Shown here: positions 32,816-43,909 of the stretch, piece after piece
Layout: the number at the start of each line of letters is the position of its first letter
How positions within the stretch are numbered: position 1 is the stretch's first letter
Assembly (NCBI GenBank): GCA_025961275.1
Contig: JAOQNJ010000001.1
Span: 4,175,353-4,239,352 of the forward strand
Direction of reading: 5' to 3'
Length of the DNA stretch: 64,000 bases
DNA from: Providencia alcalifaciens
GTDB lineage: Bacteria > Pseudomonadota > Gammaproteobacteria > Enterobacterales > Enterobacteriaceae
Made by a program: the position numbers and the translations under genes
Notes under the pieces: generated by a model
What the model saw: the letters and a program-made list of their open reading frames with translations, nothing else
Told to the model about the DNA's origin: nothing
Database searches by the model: none

Positions 32816-33625
32816 TTATTCAGACAAACTTGCTAGGTAGTTTGCCATTTTGCAATAAGCTTCAACGGATATATTCTCAGCGCGAGCTCCAGGGTCAACA
32901 CCAAGCTCAGTGAGCTGTTCAACACTGAATAAATCACCCAAACTATTACGGACTGTTTTACGGCGCTGGTTAAAGGCTTGCGTTGCAATACGGCTTAAGA
33001 ATTTAATATCTTTAAGCGGATAAGGGTTTACGCGATGAGGGATTAGCCTGACAACGGCAGAGTCAACTTTCGGTGGTGGTGCAAAAGCAGTTGGTGGCAC
33101 TTCCAAAACAGGAACGATTTGGCAATAGTACTGAGCCATCACGCTTAAGCGGCCAAAAGCTTTACTATTGGGGCCTGCGACTAAACGGTTTACCACTTCT
33201 TTTTGCAGCATAAAGTTCATATCGGCAATCGAGTTGGTAAAGGTAAACAAGTGGAACATGAGAGGTGTTGAAATGTTATAAGGCAAGTTGCCAAATACAC
33301 GAAGAGGCTGGTCTGCTTGTTTCGCTAATTCCCCGAAATCCACCGTCATGGCATCTTGCTGGATAATAGTAAGCTTATCTTTCAACTGAGGATGAACGTG
33401 TAAACGCGCAGCAAGATCTCTGTCGAGCTCGACAACGGTCATTTTGTCCATTCTGCTACCGACAGGCTCTGTCAGTGCGCCAAGGCCGGGACCAATCTCT
33501 ACGATGGCTTGTCCCGGTTTGGGATGCATTGCATCTACAATACTGTCGATAATAAATTGGTCAGTTAAAAAGTTCTGCCCGAAACGTTTGCGGGCAAGAT
33601 GCCCCTGATGGACTCGATTATTCAT
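32816..33625 (-). CDS. rsmA: 16S rRNA (adenine1518/1519-N6)-dimethyltransferase RsmA
   Basis: RsmA (KsgA) dimethylates A1518 and A1519 in helix 45 of 16S rRNA late in 30S assembly. The SAM site is [14 protein letters not shown] and the catalytic motif IV is NLPYNIST. The start, [20 protein letters not shown], matches the family. Its ATG overlaps the pdxA stop by 4 bases, indicating translational coupling. Length 269. Confidence 0.97.
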   Translation of the reverse strand: MNNRVHQGHLARKRFGQNFLTDQFIIDSIVDAMHPKPGQAIVEIGPGLGALTEPVGSRMDKMTVVELDRDLAARLHVHPQLKDKLTIIQQDAMTVDFGELAKQADQPLRVFGNLPYNISTPLMFHLFTFTNSIADMNFMLQKEVVNRLVAGPNSKAFGRLSVMAQYYCQIVPVLEVPPTAFAPPPKVDSAVVRLIPHRVNPYPLKDIKFLSRIATQAFNQRRKTVRNSLGDLFSVEQLTELGVDPGARAENISVEAYCKMANYLASLSE

Positions 33626-34617
33626 GAATTCTTATATGTCATTTGGATAGCTAACTTCAATGCGGTAATAAAACTCCCCACATCGGCACGACCCGTACCT
33701 GCTAATTCTAGCGCTGTGCCGTGGTCAACAGAGGTACGGATGAAAGGCAGACCAAGCGTAATGTTTACGGCTCTACCAAAACCTTGGTATTTTAGCACAG
33801 GAAGTCCCTGATCGTGATACATTGCGAGCACTGCGTCTGCATGTTCTAAATATTTCGGTTGAAATAGCGTATCTGCGGGTAATGGCCCAATCAGATTGAT
33901 ACCTTCCTCTCTCAGTATGTTGAGGGCAGGTATGATGGTATCTATTTCTTCCATTCCCATATGCCCACCTTCACCTGCGTGAGGGTTTAATCCACAAACA
34001 TAAATATTCGGAGTTTCAATACCAAATTTAGTTTGTAAATCGTGATGTAAAATAGTAATGACTTCCCGCAAGCTTTGCTGGGTAATTGCGTCAGAAACAT
34101 CTTTCAAAGGCAAATGGGTTGTTGCTAATGCAACTCGTAGTTCTTCTGTTGCTAGCATCATGACGACACGCTGGCAGTGACTTCTATCTGCAAAAAATTC
34201 AGTATGCCCACTGAATGGGATACCAGCATCATTAATCACGCCTTTATGCACCGGGCCCGTCACAATCGCTGAAAACTCGCCATTTAGGCAACCATCACAA
34301 GCTATTGCCAACGTTTCTGTCACATAGGCACCATTATCAGCATTTAACTCACCCGCTTTAACTGAGCTTTTCAGGTTCACAGGCAGGATTGATAAGCTAC
34401 CGGGAACTTGTGCATCGTGGTGACTATCGGGTCCGTAAATTTTTAATGTTAAAGGAAGATTGAGTTGTTTAGCGCGTGTGATCAGTAAGTCTGGATCGGC
34501 ACAGGCAACCAGCTCAACTGGCCAAAATTCTTGAGCGAGTTGGATCAGGAGATCTGGGCCTACCCCGGCAGGTTCGCCGGGGGTTATCACAATCGGTTTA
34601 TTGGGATTTTTCGTCAT
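33622..34617 (-). CDS. pdxA: 4-hydroxythreonine-4-phosphate dehydrogenase PdxA
   Basis: PdxA oxidises 4-phosphohydroxy-L-threonine in the DXP-dependent vitamin B6 pathway. Recognisable blocks are [27 protein letters not shown], the metal-site [22 protein letters not shown] and [12 protein letters not shown]. The frame is open to 34764, but the ATG at 34617 ([16 protein letters not shown]) aligns with the E. coli start and overlaps the end of surA by 20 bases. The product is 331 residues. The ribosome site is weak, consistent with coupling to surA. Confidence 0.95.
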   Translation of the reverse strand: MTKNPNKPIVITPGEPAGVGPDLLIQLAQEFWPVELVACADPDLLITRAKQLNLPLTLKIYGPDSHHDAQVPGSLSILPVNLKSSVKAGELNADNGAYVTETLAIACDGCLNGEFSAIVTGPVHKGVINDAGIPFSGHTEFFADRSHCQRVVMMLATEELRVALATTHLPLKDVSDAITQQSLREVITILHHDLQTKFGIETPNIYVCGLNPHAGEGGHMGMEEIDTIIPALNILREEGINLIGPLPADTLFQPKYLEHADAVLAMYHDQGLPVLKYQGFGRAVNITLGLPFIRTSVDHGTALELAGTGRADVGSFITALKLAIQMTYKNS

Positions 34618-35917
34618 TAGATTGGTTATCACGTCCATCGATGACATTAACATATGCAGTCGCTCGTTGTTCTTGCGTCCAACTTTGTGCTTCTTCATTG
34701 AATTTACGATTAAACAGTAAGCGATAGGCCTGATCTTTTTGTGCCGCATCTGTTTTATCAACACTGCGAGTATCTTCTAACTGAATTAAATGCCAGCCAA
34801 AGTTTGAAGGTACAGGTTGGCTTAGTTCACCTTTTTTCAGCTTCATCAGTGCATCACGGAATGCTGGATCATAAACATCCGGCATGTTCCAGCCTAATTC
34901 ACCACCTTTGAGTGCACTACCTGGATCTTCAGAAACTTCTTTTGCTGCATCTTCGAAAGTTGTTTTGCCGCTACGGATATCTTGAGAAATCTGTACCAGT
35001 TTCTGTCTTGCTTGATTATCATCCATAATTGGTGATGACTTAATCAAAATATGGCGAGCTTTTACTTCAGTGACAGAGATAGTTTTGTTTGCACTATCAA
35101 TATCATTCACTTTCAGGATATGGTAACCAACACCAGAACGAATAGGGCCGACAATATCATTTTTCTTCGCATTTTTTAATTGTTCAGCAAAGACGACCGG
35201 AAGTTCTTGTAAACGTGACCAACCCATATTGCCGCCTTTCAGCGCTTGAGGATCAGCAGAATAGGTGATCGCGAGTTTACCAAAGTCACTGCCTTTTTTA
35301 AGCTCACTCATAATTTTAGCAACAATGGCTTCAGCTTGTTGTAATTGCTCTTGAGTCGGGTTTTCTGGCAATGGAATGAGTATGTGGCTTAAGTTAACGT
35401 TCGCTTCATAGTCAGCTTGGCTGCTAATTTGTTTTGCGAGGGAATCAACTTCTTGCGGTAAAATAGTAATGCGACGACGAACTTCATTATTACGCACTTC
35501 GGAAATTAGCATTTCCTTGCGAATTTCACCACGATATTTTGCCATATCGATGCCATCAGCTTTCAAACGCCCTTGCATTTGCTCAAATGTTAAACCATTT
35601 TGGCGAGCAATATCGGCAATTGTTGCATTAACGGCTTCTTCAGGGATATTGATTTGCATTTGGCTTGCCATCTGCAACATGATGTTATCGCTAATTAAAC
35701 GTTCAAGGATCTGATGACGAAGAGTTTGATCATCAGGAACCTGTTGGCCAGCAGAACGTGCGTTCAATTTTACTGTGTTCAGCATATTCTGGACGTCACT
35801 TTCCAGCACAACTCCGTTATTGACGACAGCAGCAACCTTATCCATTTGCTGTGGTGCTGCCAAAGCAGTGGAGCTTGCAAACATCAGTCCCAGAATAAGC
35901 GTTTTCCAATTCTTCAT
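34598..35917 (-). CDS. surA: periplasmic chaperone and peptidyl-prolyl isomerase SurA
   Basis: SurA escorts unfolded outer-membrane proteins to the BAM complex. A signal peptide (about 1-20, ending STALAAPQ) precedes the N-terminal chaperone domain. Two parvulin domains follow, at about residues 173-275 ([10 protein letters not shown]...[15 protein letters not shown]) and 283-385 ([11 protein letters not shown]...[17 protein letters not shown]). Length 439 against 428 in E. coli, with a slightly longer C terminus. lptD lies upstream on the same strand, across a repeat-bearing gap. Confidence 0.97.
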   Translation of the reverse strand: MKNWKTLILGLMFASSTALAAPQQMDKVAAVVNNGVVLESDVQNMLNTVKLNARSAGQQVPDDQTLRHQILERLISDNIMLQMASQMQINIPEEAVNATIADIARQNGLTFEQMQGRLKADGIDMAKYRGEIRKEMLISEVRNNEVRRRITILPQEVDSLAKQISSQADYEANVNLSHILIPLPENPTQEQLQQAEAIVAKIMSELKKGSDFGKLAITYSADPQALKGGNMGWSRLQELPVVFAEQLKNAKKNDIVGPIRSGVGYHILKVNDIDSANKTISVTEVKARHILIKSSPIMDDNQARQKLVQISQDIRSGKTTFEDAAKEVSEDPGSALKGGELGWNMPDVYDPAFRDALMKLKKGELSQPVPSNFGWHLIQLEDTRSVDKTDAAQKDQAYRLLFNRKFNEEAQSWTQEQRATAYVNVIDGRDNQSNDEKSQ

Positions 35918-35965
35918 AATGGTCCTATCAATTGATTTAGATCCCGCCTAAGGCAGGTTAATCGT

Positions 35966-36056
35966 GTATACCCATCAAACTTTAAATTGCAGTTATCATC
36001 GTTCAGCAACAACTCAAATTATTTTGGGGGTATACACACAACTCAAATTATTTTGT
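35966..36056. repeat. core-deleted ERIC-like element with duplicated end
   Basis: Both ERIC-type ends are present (left TATACCCATCAAACTTTAAA, right CAACTCAAATTATTTTGGGG) but only about 20 bases of core lie between them. A second copy of the right end, ACAACTCAAATTATTTTG, follows at once. It lies in the gap between lptD and surA. Confidence 0.65.
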
Positions 36057-36064
36057 CTGTATTA

Positions 36065-38434
36065 TCAGAAAGCACGTTGGTAAGGAATGATACCTCTATT
36101 CAGCATTTCCTGACTACCTAAACTATGATTGTTATTTAGGCCTCTAAGTTCCACATTGAATGACCATTTATTATCATATTCGCTGCTAAACTTATCTCTT
36201 TGCCAGCCAACAATCTTACGTTCATAGCCAACATTGAATGCCCAGCAACAGGTATTGTACTGCAATCCAACCAATTGGCTGGCAGATTGTTGTTGCTTGG
36301 TATCGTAATAGTAAGAGCCAACAAACCCCCAACGCTCACTTAACGGCCAACTCATAACCGCACCGACTTGTGAGATACCTTGTTGATATTCAGGTAGTGT
36401 ATAGGTTGGGCCGCTAGTATCATCACGACGGAAGGTGGCTTGAATATAGTCCCGATCAACAAAACGATAGTTCAACTGTAACAAACGATCCGCATCAAAG
36501 CGATACTCAGTGACAGCATTACCCATAGCGACATTACCTAAGCGGCGGTCATATTGAAGACCACCACGGACTCCCCACTTATCATTAATACGCCAGTAAG
36601 AGTCTGTCGCCCATAATAAAGAGCCAGTATCACTTTTATTATCTATTTGTAGATTAGAGTTACCTGCACGTGGGCGCTCTAAATAGTAAATTTGCCCTAC
36701 AGAAAAATTAAAACGTTCCGTCAGTGTTTCATCATAAATACGGGTTGTCACACCTGTTGTGACTTGGTTTGCTGATGCAATCCGGTCGAGACCGCTATAA
36801 ATTCGATCACGGAATAGACCACTATAGTCAGATTGTAAAAATGCAGAGTCGTAGTTATTGATATTGTCCTGATCTTTATAGGGAACATACAGATATTGAA
36901 CACGCGGCTCTAATGTTTGTACAAAGTCACTACCTTCAAGGAGGTTACGTTCGAAAACGACAGTTACATCGCTTTTGAACATTGGCAGAACACGGGTGAC
37001 GTTTTTCTCTAAACTAGTATTTTTATTTGATTTAGGGATGTCTTGGTCATAATGTGTTGCAAGTAACTTGAAGCTGTTATTCATGTTAGCCCAACCATTT
37101 GATAATGGTAAGCTTACTTCTGGTTCAATATGCAAACGGGTAGCATCAGGATTATTTTCACCTACACTTGTGAAACGCGCTGCTTGGGCGTAAGTGTGTA
37201 AATCAAAGGCACCTAAGTTGTTTTTATAGTAGTTGAAGTCTAGCTGTGGCTCAGCTTTATAAGCTCGTTTATTTGGATCATCCACAAAAACTTGGAATTG
37301 TTTATGTGATAATGTTGCATTCCAATTTTCAGCTGAATAGCCGGTGCTGAACTTTTGAGTGGCGTAGCCGTCAGTGGTACTACCATATTGAGAAGTAAAG
37401 TCAGTAAAGTATTTAATATCACTGACTTTGGTATAGTCAGCATTGAAATTCCAGTGCTGATCATAGGTTCCCGAATGGCGCCAATAGAACAACCAGCGAT
37501 CATCACTATTACGAGCTTTAGTCTTACCACTCTCTTTATCTTTAATATACGCTCTGTCATGATTAATAAAATCGAAAGCGACTGTCCCCGCGCCTGGAGC
37601 AGTTAAATAACGGAATTCGTTATTTAACTTAACACCACGGTGTGTCATAAACTGTGGTGTGATAGTGGCATCATAGTTTGGTGCAATGTTCCAATAATAC
37701 GGCAGCGAAAACTCTAAGCCATCATTACTTGAATAGCTACCTGTCGGGATAAGGAAACCGGAGCGGCGCTTGTTACCAATCGGCAATTGCATGTATGGGC
37801 TATAGAATACAGGCACACTACCGAGGTGAAAGCGGGCGTTCCAAATCTCAGCGACTTCTTCTTCGCGGTCTATAATGACTTCCGAGCCTGCCACACTCCA
37901 GCTGTCATTGCCGGGTAAACAGGTGGTAAAGGTACCGTTTTCCATAATGGAATAACGATTTTCCCCGCGCATTTTCATTTTATCGGCGTCGCCACGCCCC
38001 TGACGGCCTACCATCATGTAGTTACCATCATCGACATCCGTATTCTTATTATCCAAATTAGACCAAGCGGAGGGTCCTTTGAGAATAATTTGTGGATCAT
38101 CATAGTGAACATTACCTGTTGCGGTAACTTCACGAATGGGATTTGCGCTATTTGGCTGTGTTTGTGTCAGCTTAACGTTGTCAGCAGTTAATGTTTGATT
38201 ACCTTGCTGGATATCGACATTACCTTTGTATTCTACAAAGTTTGGGTATTCGCCTTGAACATCCTCAGCGGTGATGCGAATAGGTAAATCTTTTGCATCG
38301 CCCTTAACTAACGGTTTGTTATAAACTGGGACGCCTAGCATACATTGCGCAGCAAGATCAGCGTGTGCTTGCTGGCTATAAATTGCCGCCCATACCATGG
38401 TGGCAAGTATTGTTGGATAACTTTTTTTCATCAT
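36065..38434 (-). CDS. lptD: LPS-assembly outer membrane protein LptD
   Basis: LptD, with LptE, inserts lipopolysaccharide into the outer leaflet. It has a signal peptide ending [11 protein letters not shown] and an N-terminal OstA/jellyroll domain (about 50-190, with [19 protein letters not shown]). A large beta-barrel ends with a typical terminal aromatic, IPYQRAF. The four cysteines used in disulfide rearrangement are present: C31, one in TTCLPG and the adjacent pair in NTCCWA. Length 789 (E. coli 784). It heads the lptD-surA-pdxA cluster. Confidence 0.97.
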   Translation of the reverse strand: MMKKSYPTILATMVWAAIYSQQAHADLAAQCMLGVPVYNKPLVKGDAKDLPIRITAEDVQGEYPNFVEYKGNVDIQQGNQTLTADNVKLTQTQPNSANPIREVTATGNVHYDDPQIILKGPSAWSNLDNKNTDVDDGNYMMVGRQGRGDADKMKMRGENRYSIMENGTFTTCLPGNDSWSVAGSEVIIDREEEVAEIWNARFHLGSVPVFYSPYMQLPIGNKRRSGFLIPTGSYSSNDGLEFSLPYYWNIAPNYDATITPQFMTHRGVKLNNEFRYLTAPGAGTVAFDFINHDRAYIKDKESGKTKARNSDDRWLFYWRHSGTYDQHWNFNADYTKVSDIKYFTDFTSQYGSTTDGYATQKFSTGYSAENWNATLSHKQFQVFVDDPNKRAYKAEPQLDFNYYKNNLGAFDLHTYAQAARFTSVGENNPDATRLHIEPEVSLPLSNGWANMNNSFKLLATHYDQDIPKSNKNTSLEKNVTRVLPMFKSDVTVVFERNLLEGSDFVQTLEPRVQYLYVPYKDQDNINNYDSAFLQSDYSGLFRDRIYSGLDRIASANQVTTGVTTRIYDETLTERFNFSVGQIYYLERPRAGNSNLQIDNKSDTGSLLWATDSYWRINDKWGVRGGLQYDRRLGNVAMGNAVTEYRFDADRLLQLNYRFVDRDYIQATFRRDDTSGPTYTLPEYQQGISQVGAVMSWPLSERWGFVGSYYYDTKQQQSASQLVGLQYNTCCWAFNVGYERKIVGWQRDKFSSEYDNKWSFNVELRGLNNNHSLGSQEMLNRGIIPYQRAF

Positions 38435-38612
38435 TAAATATGCGGTTCCGTCGTAATTGGCATAGCCGGCAAACGCTCAAAGACTAACTTAGCCAACTAC
38501 ATTGCGCCAGTATAATGTAAGAAACTTTACGCGCTTGTAGTTATGCACCGAGCAGAATGGATAGTATGATAATGCAAAATTGCATTCTGAGCATTGAAGA
38601 ATTGAGGGACAT

Positions 38613-39428
38613 ATGCACTATTGGGGTAAAATTATTGGTGTCGTACTCGCAATAGCCTCGGGTTTTGGCTTTTGGGGCGCATTAATTGGTTTAATTTTGG
38701 GGCACGGATTCGATAAAGCATCAGCTCGACGTAAGTTTGCAGGGGCGATGAATAAACGCGATCGCCAAATCATTTTTTTTGCTAGCACATTCCAGATACT
38801 TGGGCATTTGACGAAGTCTAAAGGGCGGGTGACCGAGACTGACATCCAGCTGGCATCAAACTTGATGGACAGAATGCAGTTGCATGGAGAAACTCGAAAA
38901 GCAGCTCAACAAGCCTTTAGGGAAGGTAAATCACCTAATTTTCCATTACGTGATGTACTCAAACAATTACGTATAGCATGCTACGGTCGTTTTGACTTAA
39001 TTCAGATGTTTCTGGAAATTCAATTACAGGCTGCGTTTGCCGATGGCAACTTACATCCTAACGAAAGAAAAGTGCTATTTATTATTGCAGAAGAGTTAGG
39101 TATTTCTCAAACTCAGTTTGAACAATTCTTAGGAATGATCCAAGGTGGACGTCAGTTTGGCCAAGGTTATTCACAACAACAGTCAGGCGGTTATTACCAG
39201 CAATCACAAGGTCCAACAATAGAAGATGCTTGCCAAGTGCTAGGTGTTTCTATTGATGATGAACCGACCAAAATTAAGCGCGCTTACCGTAAACTGATGA
39301 GTGAACACCATCCTGATAAGTTGATTGCGAAAGGATTACCACCAGAGATGATGGAAATTGCAAAACAAAAAGCTCAGTCAATACAAGCAGCTTATGACTT
39401 AGTCAAAAAAGAGCGTGGTTTTAAGTAG
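38613..39428 (+). CDS. djlA: co-chaperone DjlA (membrane-anchored J-domain protein)
   Basis: DjlA is a type III DnaJ protein that stimulates DnaK and is linked to the Rcs envelope response. A single N-terminal membrane segment with small residues ([30 protein letters not shown]) is followed by a TerB-like domain (about 50-180) and a Gln/Gly/Tyr-rich linker (about 185-208). The C-terminal J domain carries the HPD motif (SEHHPDKLI). Length 271 equals E. coli. It is divergent from lptD, as in E. coli. Confidence 0.96.
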   Translation: MHYWGKIIGVVLAIASGFGFWGALIGLILGHGFDKASARRKFAGAMNKRDRQIIFFASTFQILGHLTKSKGRVTETDIQLASNLMDRMQLHGETRKAAQQAFREGKSPNFPLRDVLKQLRIACYGRFDLIQMFLEIQLQAAFADGNLHPNERKVLFIIAEELGISQTQFEQFLGMIQGGRQFGQGYSQQQSGGYYQQSQGPTIEDACQVLGVSIDDEPTKIKRAYRKLMSEHHPDKLIAKGLPPEMMEIAKQKAQSIQAAYDLVKKERGFK

Positions 39429-39454
39429 GTAGAAACAAACAACTGATTGAAATA

Positions 39455-39480
39455 CCGGCAGCCAATAAGGCTGCTGGTTT
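39455..39480 (+). terminator. intrinsic terminator of djlA
   Basis: The hairpin CCGGCAGCC / GGCTGCTGG with loop AATAA is followed by TTTAT, about 27 bases past the djlA stop. Confidence 0.65.
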
Positions 39481-39613
39481 ATCAACTAGAGATAAAGTGG
39501 CAAGGCAGGTGCTGCGTTGCATTAGCTGCCTGAATCCCATCGCCTTTTGCGCTTATTAAATATTTATCACAACAGCTTCACTTTCTGTCTGACGAAAACT
39601 TAAATAGCAACAA

Positions 39614-40267
39614 TTAAAAATCAGGTTGGCAGCTAAAATGCATTGGCGTGCCATAAGCTGGGTGTGTGATATAAAGCTCTTGAGCATGTAACTGCAAACG
39701 AGATGCGAGCACAAAGGCTTGCTCATGAGCATAAAACCGGTCACCGAGTATTGGATGCCCCATAGCTAACATGTGCACGCGTAATTGATGCGAGCGTCCA
39801 GTAATTGGCGATAGCTTCACTCGCGTTGCCTGCTCTTCATATTCTAGTACTTCATATTCCGTTTGCGCTGATTTTCCGGTTTCAAAACAAACTTTCTGTT
39901 TTGGCCTATTTGGCCAATCACAAATCAGAGGTAAATCGATTATGCCTTCTTGCTTTTCTAAATGACCCCAGACACGGGCAATATAGTGCTTCTTAGGCTC
40001 GCGTTCACGAAATTGGCGCTTTAGCTCACGTTCAGCTGATTTATGTAGAGCGACTACCATGACACCACTGGTTGCCATATCTAAGCGATGAACAGACTCG
40101 GAGTTGGGATGGTCGCGCTGTACTCTACTCATGATGCTATCGTTATGCTCTGGGGCTTTACCCGGCACCGAAAGTAAATCGCTTGGTTTATTGACAACAA
40201 TGATATGTTCATCTTGATAAAGAATATATAACCAAGGGTCAACGGGGGGATGGTAGGGTCCCATCAT
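39614..40267 (-). CDS. rluA: dual-specificity 23S rRNA/tRNA pseudouridine synthase RluA
   Basis: RluA makes pseudouridine 746 in 23S rRNA and 32 in several tRNAs. The catalytic motif is HRLDMATSGV with the nucleophilic aspartate; PITGRSHQLRVHMLA and GHPILGDRFYA are also conserved. The frame extends to 40303, but AGGAG lies 11 bases before the tandem methionines at 40267/40264, and homology with the E. coli protein begins there. The family order rluA-rapA-polB is kept. Confidence 0.94.
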   Translation of the reverse strand: MMGPYHPPVDPWLYILYQDEHIIVVNKPSDLLSVPGKAPEHNDSIMSRVQRDHPNSESVHRLDMATSGVMVVALHKSAERELKRQFREREPKKHYIARVWGHLEKQEGIIDLPLICDWPNRPKQKVCFETGKSAQTEYEVLEYEEQATRVKLSPITGRSHQLRVHMLAMGHPILGDRFYAHEQAFVLASRLQLHAQELYITHPAYGTPMHFSCQPDF

Positions 40268-40298
40268 AAGAAATGAAGCTCCTGAATCTCTTATTCCT

Positions 40299-40410
40299 GT
40301 CATATTTCAAGATATAGATTGCTCAGCTATCCGAATCACATTGTTTACTGTTGCGCTAGGGATATCTTTGCTTGTTGCCAATATCTATCTCAAATTATTT
40401 TGGGCATATA
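40299..40410. repeat. ERIC-like element with variant core
   Basis: The left end is GTCATATTTCAAGATATAG and the right end ATCTCAAATTATTTTGGGCAT. The palindromic core is CAGCTATCCGAATCACA with GGGATATC opposite. It lies in the gap between rapA and rluA. Confidence 0.7.
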
Positions 40411-40561
40411 ATAAAATCCCCCTCAAAGAGGAAGATGAAATTGCTGACAATGCGTAAAAATGTGACATGTCACGCTAGGTTTTAAAAATCGAGGTTCAGA
40501 TAAGGGAGCCTCTCTTTTGTCTTTCTAATTTGACGAGCACACAAGCGTTATCAATAAGTAA

Positions 40562-40581
40562 ACTCCCTCATTTGAGGGAGT
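40562..40581 (-). terminator. intrinsic terminator of rapA
   Basis: A 9-bp perfect stem (ACTCCCTCA / TGAGGGAGT) with a minimal loop lies about 40 bases past the rapA stop; on the minus strand it is followed by TTTACTTATT. Confidence 0.6.
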
Positions 40582-40619
40582 CTGTGTGATGCTATTTTAA
40601 GCTAATTATATCAGTGTGG

Positions 40620-43526
40620 CTATTGGTGTGTTACCACAACCAAACGAATTGCATCGAGGCGCCATGTTGCTTGGCCAATATTGGTCAGTAACTGCCGACG
40701 CTCTTCCTCTATCACTTCTAACTCGTCATCACGGATATTTGGGTTGACCGCTTTCAGCGCTTCAAGTCGAGCAAGTTCAAGAGAAAGCGCTTTATCTGCG
40801 GCTTCTTTCGCATTATTGATAAGCACTTTCGCTTCTTTTTCAACCATAGGTTCTGATAGCTTTAGCACAGAATGCACTTCATTTTGTACGGCACTAACTA
40901 GCTTGCTTGCCATATGACGATTGATCGCATTGAGTTGGCGGTTAAAGCTTTCAAACTCAACCTGTGAAGAAAGGTTATTACCTTTAAGGTCGATCAGCAA
41001 ACGAATTGGTGTAGCAGGTAAGAAACGGCTAATTTGCAGGTTCTTAGGTGCTTGTGCTTCGAGTACATAAATTAACTCTGTCAGCAATGTTCCAACGGGT
41101 AAGGCTTTATTTTTAAGCAAAGAAACGGCACAGCTTCCAGTATCACCTGATAACACCAAATCTAAACCGTTACGAATAATCGGATGTTCCCAGCTAATGA
41201 ATTGTGTGTCTTCACGGGATAGCGCTTGCTCGCGGTCAAAAGTCACCGTGCAACCATCTTGCGGTAGCCCTGGAAAATCAGGCACTAACATATGGTCAGA
41301 TGGTGTTAAAATTAGCAAGTTATCACTCTTGTCTTCCTGACTGATACCAACGATATCAAACAGGTTAAGTGCAAAATTCACCAACTCAGTGTCATTGTCT
41401 TCTGCACCAATAGTTTCTGCCAGTTTTACGCCAGAATCACCGCCATTAGAGTGCATTTCAAGTAAGCGGTCACGGCCTTGTTCAAGCTGTGATTTCAGTG
41501 CTTCATGCTCACTGCGGCAAGTTTTTAAAAACTCGTCGAAGCCATCAGTCACTGTCGGTTCAGCCATAAATTGCAGTAACTGTTGATAATATTTATCGTA
41601 GATTGGGCGGCCTGTAGGGCAGGTATGTTCGAAAGCATCTAACCCTTCGTGGAACCAGCGAAGCAGTACTGCCTGTGCTGTATTTTCAAGATAAGGTACA
41701 CTTAGTACGATATCGCGAGTTTGACCGATACGATCCAATCGACCAATACGTTGTTCTAACAGGTCAGGATTGAAAGGTAAGTCAAACATCACTAACTGGT
41801 TTGCAAACTGGAAGTTACGGCCTTCAGAACCAATTTCAGAGCATAGTAAAACCTGCGCACCATCTTCTTGAGAAGCAAAGTAAGCTGAAGCACGGTCACG
41901 CTCAAGCAACGATAGGCCTTCATGGAATACACCCGCACGAATACCTTCTCGCTCACGTAGGACTTGCTCTAATTGCATTGCAGTTGCAGCTTTAGCACAA
42001 ATCACCAGTACTTTTTCATGGCGGTTCGCCATCAGGTATCCCATCAACCACTCAACACGTGGATCGAAGTTCCACCAAGTCGCATTTTCGCCTTCAAATT
42101 CTTGGTAAATTTGCTCTGGGTATAACAATTCTTTTGCGCGTGTTTCGAGATCTTTTTTCGATCCCATGATCCCCGCAACTTTGATTGCCGTTTGGTACTG
42201 GGTTGGAAGTGGCATTTTCAATGAATGTAATTCACGGCGCGGGAAGCCTTTTACACCATTTCGGGTATTTCTAAACAGTAAGCGGCTAGTACCATGCCTA
42301 TCCATCAGCATGCTAATTAGTTCTTGTCGCGCCGTAGTACCATCATCACTTTCCAGATTAGCCGCTTTTAATAGTGGTTCAATATCTTGCTCTTTAATCA
42401 GGTCATTAAGCAGATTTTGTTGGTCATTTGTGAGCTTGTCACCAGAGAGCAGCAGCGATACTGCATCAGCGACAGGGCGATAGTTATCTTGCTCATCAAT
42501 AAATTCTTGATAATCATGGAAACGGCTTGGATCAAGGAGGCGAAGACGCGCAAAATGGCTCTCTTGACCGAGTTGCTCCGGTGTTGCTGTTAGCAGTAAC
42601 ACAGAAGGAATATTTTCAGATAATGTTTCAATAACTTGATATTCACGACTTGGTGCGGCTTCACTCCATTGTAGATGGTGAGCTTCATCCACAATCATCA
42701 TGTCCCAACCGGCTTCTACCAGCATATCAAAACGTTGCTTGCTACGGCGTACAAAGTCGAGTGAGCACAGAACCAGTTGTTCAGTCTCAAATGGATTATC
42801 ACTGTCATGCTGTGCTTCACTGTAACGGCTATCATCAAACAGTGAAAAACGCAGATTGAAACGACGCAGCATCTCAACGAGCCACTGATGTTGTAAGCTC
42901 TCAGGAACGATGACTAATACACGCTCAGCACGCCCAGCCATCAGCTGTTGATGAATAATCATGCCAGCTTCGATGGTTTTACCTAATCCCACTTCATCAG
43001 CCAGTAAGACGCGCGGGTGGTGGCGTTTACCGACTTCATTGGCGATGTGTAATTGATGGGGGATCAGGCTTGCACGAATACCACGTAGACCTGTGGCTTG
43101 GTGCTTAACCTGCTCGCTTTGAAACTTACGTGCTCGATAACGTAATGCAAAGCGATCCATTCGGTCTATTTGACCGGCAAATAAACGATCTTGTGGCTTG
43201 TTAAACGTGAGTTTGCTATCGAGAAAAACTTCTCTAAGGCTAACATCCTGTTCCTCGGTATCAAGGCGGGTGCCATTATAAGTTAGCAGACCGTTATCTT
43301 CTGTGACACTTTCAATTTGCAGCTGCCAGCCTTCATGGCTGGTAATGGTGTCGCCTTCATTGAACATAACTCGAGTGATGGGGGCATCACTACGTGAGTA
43401 GAGGCGGTTTTCGCCAGTTGCAGGGAAAAGTACAGTCACCATACGGGCATCAATAGCCACAACGGCGCCTAGTCCGAGTTCGCTTTCTGTATCGCTGATC
43501 CAGCGCTGACCAAGAGTAAATGGCAT
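40620..43526 (-). CDS. rapA: RNA polymerase-associated SWI2/SNF2 ATPase RapA
   Basis: RapA is an ATP-dependent translocase that recycles stalled or post-termination RNA polymerase. The Snf2 helicase motifs include [17 protein letters not shown] (Walker A), DEAHH (Walker B), LLLTATP (motif III) and a C-terminal helicase half with [19 protein letters not shown] and [12 protein letters not shown]. The N-terminal Tudor-like part starts [20 protein letters not shown]. At 968 residues it has exactly the E. coli length. Confidence 0.97.
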   Translation of the reverse strand: MPFTLGQRWISDTESELGLGAVVAIDARMVTVLFPATGENRLYSRSDAPITRVMFNEGDTITSHEGWQLQIESVTEDNGLLTYNGTRLDTEEQDVSLREVFLDSKLTFNKPQDRLFAGQIDRMDRFALRYRARKFQSEQVKHQATGLRGIRASLIPHQLHIANEVGKRHHPRVLLADEVGLGKTIEAGMIIHQQLMAGRAERVLVIVPESLQHQWLVEMLRRFNLRFSLFDDSRYSEAQHDSDNPFETEQLVLCSLDFVRRSKQRFDMLVEAGWDMMIVDEAHHLQWSEAAPSREYQVIETLSENIPSVLLLTATPEQLGQESHFARLRLLDPSRFHDYQEFIDEQDNYRPVADAVSLLLSGDKLTNDQQNLLNDLIKEQDIEPLLKAANLESDDGTTARQELISMLMDRHGTSRLLFRNTRNGVKGFPRRELHSLKMPLPTQYQTAIKVAGIMGSKKDLETRAKELLYPEQIYQEFEGENATWWNFDPRVEWLMGYLMANRHEKVLVICAKAATAMQLEQVLREREGIRAGVFHEGLSLLERDRASAYFASQEDGAQVLLCSEIGSEGRNFQFANQLVMFDLPFNPDLLEQRIGRLDRIGQTRDIVLSVPYLENTAQAVLLRWFHEGLDAFEHTCPTGRPIYDKYYQQLLQFMAEPTVTDGFDEFLKTCRSEHEALKSQLEQGRDRLLEMHSNGGDSGVKLAETIGAEDNDTELVNFALNLFDIVGISQEDKSDNLLILTPSDHMLVPDFPGLPQDGCTVTFDREQALSREDTQFISWEHPIIRNGLDLVLSGDTGSCAVSLLKNKALPVGTLLTELIYVLEAQAPKNLQISRFLPATPIRLLIDLKGNNLSSQVEFESFNRQLNAINRHMASKLVSAVQNEVHSVLKLSEPMVEKEAKVLINNAKEAADKALSLELARLEALKAVNPNIRDDELEVIEEERRQLLTNIGQATWRLDAIRLVVVTHQ

Positions 43527-43909
43527 AGGTTTAATTCAATTCCATAATTTTGATAGTTTATTTTTAGATTTGTCAGACAAATTATCTATTTGTCTCCACC
43601 CTGTGTTGATAAAACAAGGATAATTCGAATATTAATTGTAGTCATTGCCCGAGGAACAATTATAGCAGTCATACTTCAAATTGCTGTTGCTATGGTATGC
43701 AGGTGAAACTTGCGATCTGAGTCCCATAGCTATCTATGCTCTTTGTGTATGGTAGCAGTTCGCTGACATGCCACTCGAATTATTTTGTGCTGCGTTGCAT
43801 AGAGCAATTATCTCACGCATGCTGTGTTTTAACGAAGCGCGAGATACCGAAGGGGCGTTATATTAATTCAAGCGAGGCTCATCGTCACCTGTTAAAAAAG
43901 CATTAACCT
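43527..43909. other. intergenic region between polB and rapA
   Basis: This is 383 bases, largely the presumed rapA promoter region plus one degraded ERIC element (listed). The left edge near the polB stop has a GC-richer patch, but no T-tailed hairpin could be defined. Confidence 0.4.
43668..43790. repeat. degenerate ERIC element
   Basis: Outer ends GTCATACTTCAAATTGC and CCACTCGAATTATTTTGTG are clear; the core TCCCATAGCTATCTATGCTC is a degraded classic ERIC core. Confidence 0.7.
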
